A stretch of DNA of 6,797 bases, taken from NCBI GenBank assembly GCA_964482235.1, contig CAYZWU010000101.1, positions 1-6,797 on the forward strand. Reading direction: 5' to 3'. The first letter of the stretch is position 1, and each line of letters starts with the position of its first letter. The notes beneath the pieces are model-generated. The model searched no databases and was not told the origin of the DNA. It was given only the letters and a program-made list of their open reading frames with translations. Source of the DNA: CAYZWU01 sp964482235. Its GTDB lineage: Bacteria; Planctomycetota; B15-G4; CAYZWU01. A program made the position numbers and the translations under genes. This document shows, piece after piece, positions 1 through 5,107 of the stretch.

Positions 1-24
1 CTATCTATTTCTATATTCATCCAA

Positions 25-53
25 TTGCGTAGACCAAAAATTGCACCCATAAT
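25..53 (+). promoter_or_regulatory. Possible sigma-70-like promoter for the porin gene
   Basis: CATAAT at 48-53 matches five of six bases of the -10 consensus. It lies 17 nt after TTGCGT (25-30), which matches only three of six bases of the -35 consensus. The segment is the most AT-rich part of the upstream region. Transcription would start near 60 and leave a leader of about 125 nt. Another -10-like hexamer, TATATT, sits at 12-17, but its -35 would lie outside the window. This is a weak prediction. Confidence 0.25.
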
Positions 54-186
54 TTATGAAGACGAGCCAGAAAAATGACGATGAACCTCCCTGCAAGGGT
101 GACGACGACCTGAGCCGCTCTCATCTACTCGCAACAGATCATCCAGGACGTGTCGAAGGTCCAACCGTACCAAGGACGGTTTTGAA

Positions 187-1407
187 ATGACGGTTCAATC
201 GAGACAGACCGGGAAGCCTTTATCCCTGGCGCTTGTTGCCATGATCGTCCTGTCTCTTTCTCCTTCGCTCCAGGCGACTGACGGCGACGAGCTGATCGGT
301 GTGGGGCCGTACTCCCGGTCGATGGGCGGAGTGGGAATCGCCTCTTCCAGCGATGTCATCTCATCTGTATTCAACAATCCGGCCACGCTCACGACGCTCG
401 ACGGTTTCCAGTTCGACTTCGCCGGATCGCTCCTCTACCCGCGGGTGCGATCCCAGGTGGCTTCGCCCCCGCCTCCAGGCGGCGTGGGACTCTGGAAGGG
501 ATCGAGCCAGGACGAGGCCTTCCCCATCCCGGCCTTCGGATTCCGCCTGCCCTGCGCCGAGAGAGAAGCTTGCTTTGCCCTCGGCGCCTACGGGATCAAC
601 GGGATGGGTGTCGATTACAGGAACAAGGACCCGATGGATACCAACACGAACATCGCGGTCATGCAGTTCGCGCCGGCCATAGCGTACAGGATCGGCGACT
701 TTTCATTGGGCGCCGCTCTCAACATCGACTACCAGTCCGCCGATTTCGGCGCCGGCGAGTCGCACAACTACGGCTTCGGGGCACGGTTCGGCACTCTCTA
801 CGAGCTGGGGATCTTCTCCTTCGGCGCCGTCTATAGCACCCCGCAGCCCGTGGAGCAGGAGAGGCTCTACGACTTCGACGGGGACGGCTCCTTCGACGAC
901 CTCGACCTGGAGATCCCGCAGAAGATCGGAGTCGGCATCGCCTGCAGGCCTACCTCCCGGTTCCGCTTCGAAACGGACCTCAAGTGGATCGACTGGAATG
1001 GCGCAAAGGGCTACGGCGACTTCGACTGGAAGAGCCAGTGGGTCCTTGCCGCCGGTGCGGAATTCGACGTCACCTCGCGGTTCAGCCTGAGGGCAGGATA
1101 CAACTATGGAAGGAACGTGGTCGAAGATCACGACGGCTGGAACCCGGCCGGCACGACCATGGTGCAGGGCAAACAGATGTCCACCTTCGGGTACGAGTAT
1201 TTCCGGGTGATCGGCTTCCCCGCCATCGTGGAGCACCATCTGACCCTGGGCTTCGGTTTCGACGTGACGCGTGACTTCTCCATGAACATGGGGATCGTGC
1301 ACGGCCTGAGGAACAAGATCGAGGAGACGACGGCGGGAGGGGCGATCAGGCTGGAATCAGCCCTCAGCGAGACGTTTCTGGAATTGGGCTTCTCGTGGAA
1401 GTTCTGA
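187..1407 (+). CDS. FadL/OmpP1-type outer-membrane transporter
   Basis: Predicted 406-aa outer-membrane beta-barrel of the FadL/OmpP1/TodX family, whose members take hydrophobic compounds such as fatty acids or aromatics across the outer membrane. Residues 1-30 look like a signal peptide: basic start, hydrophobic core around 12-25, probable cleavage after SLQA. The mature N-terminus has the family pattern SMGGVGIAS (45-53) followed by FNNPATL (62-68), matching the conserved N-terminal NPA hatch region. The rest alternates short amphipathic strands and turns and ends in an aromatic C-terminal strand with final Phe406, as the BAM machinery expects. Length is normal for the family. An acidic EF-hand-like segment occupies residues 229-242. 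The ATG is supported by AAGGA at 172-176, 10 nt upstream, and by the correctly placed signal peptide. The substrate cannot be told from sequence. It is probably monocistronic, since a convergent gene follows. Confidence 0.9.
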   Translation: MTVQSRQTGKPLSLALVAMIVLSLSPSLQATDGDELIGVGPYSRSMGGVGIASSSDVISSVFNNPATLTTLDGFQFDFAGSLLYPRVRSQVASPPPPGGVGLWKGSSQDEAFPIPAFGFRLPCAEREACFALGAYGINGMGVDYRNKDPMDTNTNIAVMQFAPAIAYRIGDFSLGAALNIDYQSADFGAGESHNYGFGARFGTLYELGIFSFGAVYSTPQPVEQERLYDFDGDGSFDDLDLEIPQKIGVGIACRPTSRFRFETDLKWIDWNGAKGYGDFDWKSQWVLAAGAEFDVTSRFSLRAGYNYGRNVVEDHDGWNPAGTTMVQGKQMSTFGYEYFRVIGFPAIVEHHLTLGFGFDVTRDFSMNMGIVHGLRNKIEETTAGGAIRLESALSETFLELGFSWKF

Positions 1408-1410
1408 TAC

Positions 1411-1504
1411 CGAGCCCGCGCAATCTCCGCCATATTCGTAAGGTGCAGCAGATCTTCATAGCCTGCATGCTCTATACGAATATGGTGGAGATTGCGCGGG
1501 CTCG
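1411..1504. repeat. 94-nt palindromic hairpin between convergent genes
   Basis: The arms 1411-1440 and 1475-1504 are reverse complements over 30 positions, with one exception: G1429 opposite T1486, which is a G-U wobble in a + strand transcript. The 34-nt centre (1441-1474) has a second 6-bp stem (1443-1448 with 1463-1468, one wobble). The element starts 3 nt after the porin stop and ends 4 nt before the stop of the convergent NTPase gene, so it is nearly the whole intergenic region. The outer 11 bp are GC-rich. There is no T-run on either side, so it is not a textbook intrinsic terminator. It could still block or mark the 3' ends of both messages, serve as an RNase III substrate, or be a dispersed palindromic element. 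Confidence 0.9.
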
Positions 1505-1508
1505 CTCT

Positions 1509-2069
1509 TCACGAAGAAAGAAGACCGGCCAGGTCTTGAACAGAGACGGCTGAAGCGGTCCTGACGATCTGCAGCGAGGCCGCGCCCTCCGGTGAAGGTT
1601 CGGTGCGTCCGGACCCAACCCATTCCTTCGGGCATCGTTCCAGAAAAGCGGCAAGCAGTTTTTCACGCACGACGACGACGAGGTGCAGTCCCGGAGGCGG
1701 CGGCAGCACCTCCTCGAGAGCGGTGCAGAAGCCGCCGCGCTGCTCGAGCTCCAGGGGACCGATCTCATCGATGAATAGAGTTCCCCTGCCGCGGTTCCTG
1801 AGTGCCTCCGAAGCCCGGGAGAAGCCGAGTGGATCGAGGAAATAACAACCCACCCGCGCCCAGGACGGCTTCCCCCTGATCCGCAGAAGAGGAAACCTCT
1901 TCCGGGATGCAGCGGCCCGAGCGTCGTATCCGATTCGCTCGCCAGCGACGAAAACGGCCTCGCTCAGGATGCCGTAGACAGGAGCTCCGCGCCGCACCAG
2001 CTCGTCGCGGAGCTCATTGGCAAGGGTGGTCTTTCCGGAATGCAGATCACCTGTGATGACAACGATCAC
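1509..2069 (-). CDS. THEP1-type nucleoside-triphosphatase
   Basis: 186-aa P-loop protein of the THEP1/NTPase_1 family, whose characterised members hydrolyse nucleoside triphosphates with broad specificity in the cytoplasm; their physiological role is unclear. Walker A GDLHSGKT is at residues 7-14 immediately after the first strand, as in the family. Walker B with the family signature is LFIDEIGPLEL at 98-108 (Asp101, Glu102). Between them come GILSEAVFVAGERIGYDA (33-50) and VGCYFLDP (73-80), matching the usual GxxSE...G.RIGYD and VG.Y blocks. A VVVRE strand (131-135) follows. The start is GTG at 2069; an in-frame stop lies 15 codons or fewer upstream and no ATG fits. There is no good Shine-Dalgarno, and the membrane-protein stop is only 4 nt upstream, so translation is probably coupled. 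It is the last gene of the - strand operon, with the palindrome just beyond its stop. Confidence 0.85.
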   Translation of the reverse strand: MIVVITGDLHSGKTTLANELRDELVRRGAPVYGILSEAVFVAGERIGYDARAAASRKRFPLLRIRGKPSWARVGCYFLDPLGFSRASEALRNRGRGTLFIDEIGPLELEQRGGFCTALEEVLPPPPGLHLVVVVREKLLAAFLERCPKEWVGSGRTEPSPEGAASLQIVRTASAVSVQDLAGLLSS

Positions 2070-2073
2070 GGAA

Positions 2074-2712
2074 TCAGCGGAGGGTCAAGACCAGGGACAG
2101 GACAGGGCCGAGCAGCGTGGCGAGCACGGCGCCGGCGCCGACGAGAGCAGGACGCGAATCCCACGCAACGAGGACCAGGCGGGACGACCGCCTGCCCAGC
2201 TCGTGCCCCAGAGGGATGAGGAGGGCGGTAACGAATGCGGCAACCGCGCCGTTGACGAGCAGGAACTCGGGAACGGTCATGTTCCTCTGTCCGAAACCGG
2301 TCAGCCCCAGCAGGACGAAGGTCAAGGATCCGGCCAGAAGCCCGCCGGCAACACGCAGACCGATCCTGTTCCTGTAGCCCGATCCGACGCAGGCCGCCAG
2401 GGCGGAGAAGAGAAGCGACTCGACCAGGATGGCGGCGGTGGGCCGCAGAACCCAGAACGCATCGGGCGGCGGCATCACCACGAGGTCGATCAACTTGATC
2501 GCAGCCGCCACGACGCCCATGGCCAGCGGCACCCAGGCGCGTCCCGTGGCCCCCAGGGCGGCAGCCATGAGGAAGAAGCCGATTCCCGCCATCACCGGTC
2601 CCTTCATCGGGAAGTGGATCCAGTGAAGAAACCCGCCGGCAACAGCCTCGGCCACACCCCAGATCGCGCCGAAAAGCCAGACATGCAGCAGAATCCAGCG
2701 TTCTCTTTTCAT
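2074..2712 (-). CDS. Polytopic membrane protein of unknown family
   Basis: 212-aa integral membrane protein that I do not recognise as a named family. Six or seven hydrophobic helices are visible, roughly at residues 7-27, 37-56, 59-80, 90-109, 119-140, 150-168 and 188-210. Short polar connections include the charged GSGYRNRIGLR (110-120) and HELGRRSSR (170-178). The first helix carries GAIWGVAEAVAGGFLH, with glutamate and histidine near its end; Lys73 and Asp76 lie inside the third hydrophobic stretch and Glu98 in the fourth. Such buried charges suggest a small-solute or ion carrier. Size and helix count resemble ECF-type substrate-binding components, but I see no diagnostic motif. The ATG at 2712 follows a modest GGTAGG. 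pepD ends 46 nt upstream and the NTPase gene starts 4 nt downstream, so all three probably share a transcript. The membrane location is firm; the function is open. Confidence 0.8.
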   Translation of the reverse strand: MKRERWILLHVWLFGAIWGVAEAVAGGFLHWIHFPMKGPVMAGIGFFLMAAALGATGRAWVPLAMGVVAAAIKLIDLVVMPPPDAFWVLRPTAAILVESLLFSALAACVGSGYRNRIGLRVAGGLLAGSLTFVLLGLTGFGQRNMTVPEFLLVNGAVAAFVTALLIPLGHELGRRSSRLVLVAWDSRPALVGAGAVLATLLGPVLSLVLTLR

Positions 2713-2758
2713 TTTGACCTACCGTTACTTCTCTCGTTGCACACGGGACAAGGTGATA

Positions 2759-4207
2759 TCACGCCAACCGCTCCAGCAAGGCCCGGAGCAGCTTCCAGAA
2801 GCGCTGCACCGACGAGATGCCGAGCTCCTCGTCAGGGCTGTGGGGATTCCGGATGTCCGGTCCGAAGGAGATCATGTCCATTCCGGGAAACTTCTCGCCG
2901 ATAACGCCTGTCTCGAGTCCGGCATGGATGGCCTGAAGCTCGGGCTCGACTCCGAGCGCCTCCTCGTGGACCTGGGCAAAGATCTTGGCCAGCTTCGACT
3001 TTAGGTTCGGCTTCCAGCCCGGATAGGGTTCGCCCTCCTCGACCTCGGCTCCGGCCAGGGTCGCCGTGGCCGCGATCCGCTTCCTGAGTGCCTCGAGGGA
3101 TCCCTTCAGCGAGCTGCGTGTCGACATCTCGAAACGAACGGAGCTTCCGTCGAGGATGACGCTGGCGAGGTTCGTGGACGTCTCGACCAGACCCTCGATC
3201 TCGTCGCTCATCCTCTCCACGCCGTGAGGAAGGGCGAGGAGAAGCTTCACGATCTTCTCCGACGACGCCGTGTCGCACACGGCATCGGGAAGATCGACCG
3301 CCTCCACGGTGACCTCGAGGCCGGGATCGATGCCGGCCAGCTCCTCGCGAATGACGGCGGCTTCCCGGGCGACGGCCTTCTTGAAACGCCCCATGTTGGA
3401 GCCGGCCAGCGCCACGGTGGCATGGCATTCGCGCGCCAGGGCGTTCCTCTTGTTTCCGCCCTGGATGTCGGCGATGACGAAAAAGAGCTTGCGCCTCGCC
3501 TCGCCGAGGCAGCGGCCCATGACACGGAGAGCGTTGCCGCGCTGCTCATGGATGTCGCATCCCGAGTGCCCGCCCTTGAGGCCGGCCACCTTGATGAAGA
3601 GCCCCTTGGCTGTGGCCTTTCGAGGCTTGACCCTGATCGGCAGCCGGATCCGGGTATCCCCGCCGCCCGCGCAGCCGATGTAGGCGGCGTTGCTCTCCTC
3701 GCCGTCCAGGTTCAGCATGATCCTGCCCTTGATGAAGTCGTCCCGCAGCTTGCTGGCGCCCGTGAGGCCCACCTCCTCGTCCACGGTGCAGAGGATCTCG
3801 AGGGGGCCGTGGACCAGGGTCTTGTCCTCGGCAATGGCCAGGCCGGCCGCGACACCGAGGCCGTTGTCAGCGCCGAGGGTGGTGCCCCGCGCCTTGACCA
3901 GGTCGCCCTCGGCATAGGGCTGGATCGGATCCTCGAGGAAGTCGTGGTTCGTTTCCGCGTTCGCCTCGCCGACCATGTCGATATGCCCCTGGAGGATCAC
4001 CACCGGGGCATTCTCGTGGCCGACAGTGGCGGGAACCCGGACCACCACGTTCCAGGCTTCGTCACGGTCCACGTCGAGGCCTTTTTCCCTGGCACGCTCG
4101 ACGATGTACTCGGCCAGGGCCTGCTCATGGCCGGAAGGATGGGGAATGGCGCAGATCGCCTCGAAAAAACTGAAAACGGGCTGGGGATCAAGATGGCTTA
4201 TGGACAT
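2759..4207 (-). CDS. pepD: Aminoacyl-histidine dipeptidase (M20 family)
   Basis: 482-aa cytosolic metallo-dipeptidase of the PepD (peptidase D, carnosinase-like) branch of family M20, which cleaves Xaa-His and other unblocked dipeptides during peptide recycling. Length is close to the roughly 485 aa of the E. coli enzyme. The two-zinc site is complete: His75 in GHIDMV (metal 1) with Asp77, Asp114 in GADNG (bridging), the catalytic Glu144-Glu145 pair in TVDEEVG, Asp168 in LNLDGEE, and His456 in NPHSPDE near the C-terminus. GGHSGCDIH at 212-220 opens the lid/dimerisation domain typical of M20 enzymes. The ATG at 4207 has GGAG 7 nt upstream (complement of CTCC at 4215-4218). It leads the - strand gene set that continues with the membrane protein and the NTPase. 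No damage or missing catalytic residue is seen. A general peptide-utilisation role is inferred from the family. Confidence 0.95.
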   Translation of the reverse strand: MSISHLDPQPVFSFFEAICAIPHPSGHEQALAEYIVERAREKGLDVDRDEAWNVVVRVPATVGHENAPVVILQGHIDMVGEANAETNHDFLEDPIQPYAEGDLVKARGTTLGADNGLGVAAGLAIAEDKTLVHGPLEILCTVDEEVGLTGASKLRDDFIKGRIMLNLDGEESNAAYIGCAGGGDTRIRLPIRVKPRKATAKGLFIKVAGLKGGHSGCDIHEQRGNALRVMGRCLGEARRKLFFVIADIQGGNKRNALARECHATVALAGSNMGRFKKAVAREAAVIREELAGIDPGLEVTVEAVDLPDAVCDTASSEKIVKLLLALPHGVERMSDEIEGLVETSTNLASVILDGSSVRFEMSTRSSLKGSLEALRKRIAATATLAGAEVEEGEPYPGWKPNLKSKLAKIFAQVHEEALGVEPELQAIHAGLETGVIGEKFPGMDMISFGPDIRNPHSPDEELGISSVQRFWKLLRALLERLA

Positions 4208-4378
4208 GGCAATGCTCCGTTCATTGACGTTTTGTAGTTAATATCAAGGAACGGCTATTGTGCCCGGACGGGAGGAAAAATCCAACCGCTTTTGCATCGT
4301 CGGGTTCAACAGACCTCCCCGAAGCCGAAAGCGGATCTTCCGGGATGATCTGCCAATCTCAAGTTGGGATGAAAATGA

Positions 4379-4408
4379 TAAATGTTTCCACTATCGGTCT
4401 GCCGATAA
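4379..4408 (+). promoter_or_regulatory. Dyad with sigma-28-like -10 element, Hpt promoter candidate
   Basis: TATCGG (4392-4397) and CCGATA (4402-4407) form a perfect 6-bp inverted repeat around TCTG, a possible operator or small hairpin. The right half lies within GCCGATAA (4401-4408), identical to the consensus -10 of flagellar sigma-28 promoters. A TAAA at 4379-4382 with a following GTTT is upstream, but the spacing is 18 nt instead of the usual 15. A start near 4415 would give a leader of about 65 nt for the Hpt gene. The same octamer occurs inside pepD at 2897-2904, so chance is a real possibility. Confidence 0.25.
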
Positions 4409-4464
4409 CAGGGGAGAATCCTGAGAGTAATCAGGACATCCGGGAATCGGACATCTGGCGTTCT

Positions 4465-4473
4465 GGGAGAGAG
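4465..4473 (+). promoter_or_regulatory. Ribosome binding site fixing the Hpt start
   Basis: GGGAGAGAG, a purine run with Shine-Dalgarno character, ends 6 nt before the ATG at 4480. The upstream in-frame TTG at 4258 has no such site, so this decides in favour of the shorter protein. Confidence 0.7.
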
Positions 4474-4479
4474 ACTGAC

Positions 4480-4845
4480 ATGGCGGATATGAACTCATCA
4501 CAGATTGAACCACTTCGCCTCGAGCATATCATGGAGACAACCGAGGGCGACATGGAGTTCGCGCAGGAACTTTTCGAACTGTTCCTCTCCGATACGGAGC
4601 AGCGGCTCGTGGCCCTGAAGGAAGCGCTGACTACAGGGGACTTTGATTTGATCAGGCGGGAAGGCCACACGATCAAGGGAGCCAGTTCCAACATCGGCGC
4701 CGATCCCCTCAGGGAAGTGGCGTACAAGATGGAGCAGATCGGCGAAAGCGGCGACCTGTCGGAGGCCGATGCGACGCTCGAATCCCTGAAGGCCGAGTTC
4801 GAGAGAGTCCGGAACTATCTGAAGGAAATCCTTCCCGTCACATGA
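4480..4845 (+). CDS. Stand-alone histidine phosphotransfer (Hpt) protein
   Basis: 121-aa soluble helical protein consisting of a single Hpt domain. Hpt domains relay phosphate between receiver domains in His-Asp-His-Asp phosphorelays. The phospho-accepting residue is His63 in GHTIKGASSNIGAD (62-75), which fits the family pattern HxxKGxSxxxGA, including Lys66 and Gly67. The preceding segment MEFAQELFELFLSDTEQRLVALKEAL (25-50) forms the usual first bundle helices, and EVAYKMEQIGESGD followed by LESLKAEFERVRNYL supplies the later ones. No kinase, receiver or CheW domain is attached and none is encoded nearby, so its partners must lie elsewhere. I chose ATG 4480 over the longer frame from TTG 4258 because it has a good Shine-Dalgarno and starts just before the conserved domain. 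ATG 4489 is a second possible start. A tRNA unit follows 67 nt downstream. Confidence 0.85.
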   Translation: MADMNSSQIEPLRLEHIMETTEGDMEFAQELFELFLSDTEQRLVALKEALTTGDFDLIRREGHTIKGASSNIGADPLREVAYKMEQIGESGDLSEADATLESLKAEFERVRNYLKEILPVT

Positions 4846-4869
4846 TGACGAGAAAGTGATTCCACTCCC

Positions 4870-4897
4870 TTGACAATCCCGGTCAGCCTGATAGCAT
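4870..4897 (+). promoter_or_regulatory. Sigma-70 promoter of the tRNA gene
   Basis: TTGACA at 4870-4875 is a perfect -35 match. TAGCAT at 4892-4897, 16 nt later, matches four of six -10 bases. A GC-containing stretch follows, and the tRNA starts at 4913, so the 5' leader would be about 10 nt, normal for a bacterial tRNA transcript. Confidence 0.65.
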
Positions 4898-4912
4898 AGC
4901 TCACCTTTTGCT

Positions 4913-4988
4913 GGCGGAGTAGCTCAGTCGGTAGAGCAGCGGGTTCATAATCCGTGCGTCGGGGGTTCAAATCCCTCCTCCGCTACCA
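4913..4988 (+). tRNA. tRNA-Met (CAU anticodon), CCA encoded
   Basis: A 76-nt cloverleaf folds completely. The acceptor stem is 4913-4919 with 4978-4984. The D arm has stem GCTC/GAGC and a GG-containing loop. The anticodon stem is 4939-4943 with 4951-4955, loop TTCATAA, anticodon CAT at 4946-4948. The variable loop has 5 nt. The T stem is 4961-4965 with 4973-4977, loop TTCAAAT. Discriminator A4985 and an encoded CCA follow. The initiator hallmarks are absent: position 1 pairs as a G-U wobble with position 72 rather than being a C-A mismatch, and the anticodon stem lacks three consecutive G-C pairs next to the loop. It is therefore an elongator-type tRNA. Elongator Met is most likely, but a tRNA-Ile whose CAU is modified to lysidine cannot be excluded without identity-element comparison. 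Confidence 0.95.
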
Positions 4989-4998
4989 GGTCAACTAC

Positions 4999-5028
4999 GA
5001 GCCGGAATTCCATTCCGGCTCTTGTTTT
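4999..5028 (+). terminator. Intrinsic terminator of the tRNA transcript
   Basis: A perfect 9-bp stem (4999-5007 with 5013-5021, GAGCCGGAA against TTCCGGCTC) closes a 5-nt loop and is followed directly by TTGTTTT. It begins 10 nt after the CCA end, giving the tRNA a compact promoter-gene-terminator unit independent of its neighbours. Confidence 0.88.
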
Positions 5029-5096
5029 ATCACGATGCGACAGAGATGATTGTCGGCAGACGAGACGGACGGCCATCCGGGCCATCGCGCAAATCT

Positions 5097-5100
5097 GGAG
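5097..5100 (+). promoter_or_regulatory. Shine-Dalgarno for the GTG start at 5108
   Basis: GGAG lies 7 nt before the GTG that opens the phosphohydrolase gene. This supports the non-ATG start, which is also placed right before the conserved VLVIGLDGA strand. Confidence 0.7.
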
Positions 5101-5107
5101 CCGCAAG

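Larger units (their letters stand above)
4208..4479. other. Divergent intergenic region, pepD / Hpt gene
   Basis: This 272-bp gap must hold the promoters for both directions. The pepD-proximal part (about 4225-4250) is AT-rich. Read on the - strand it contains TTGATA, a five-of-six match to a -35, but without a convincing -10 at the right distance. The part near the Hpt gene contains the dyad at 4392-4407. The + reading frame of the Hpt gene stays open back to a TTG at 4258, but the resulting 74 residues are polar, low in conserved features, and lack the Shine-Dalgarno seen at the ATG at 4480. I therefore treat the stretch as non-coding. Confidence 0.6.

Noticed and set aside
703..1302. 199-codon minus-strand frame inside the porin gene
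   Set aside because: It is antisense to a clear FadL-family reading frame and shows no motif or ribosome site.
1411..1504. Reading the long hairpin as an integron attC site or a standard intrinsic terminator
   Set aside because: No GTTRRRY/RYYYAAC core sites are present at the ends, and no T-run follows on either strand. The palindrome itself is retained as a feature.
2017..2904. 295-codon + strand frame over the membrane protein and NTPase start
   Set aside because: Its translation is low-complexity and rich in Gln, Gly, Arg and Glu, and it runs antisense across three well-supported genes.
2897..2904. GCCGATAA octamer in pepD as a promoter
   Set aside because: It lies inside coding sequence on the opposite strand with no gene downstream; it is noted as evidence that the octamer can occur by chance.
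3224..4237. 337-codon + strand frame across pepD
   Set aside because: It is an antisense shadow of pepD; the - strand product has every M20 metal ligand.
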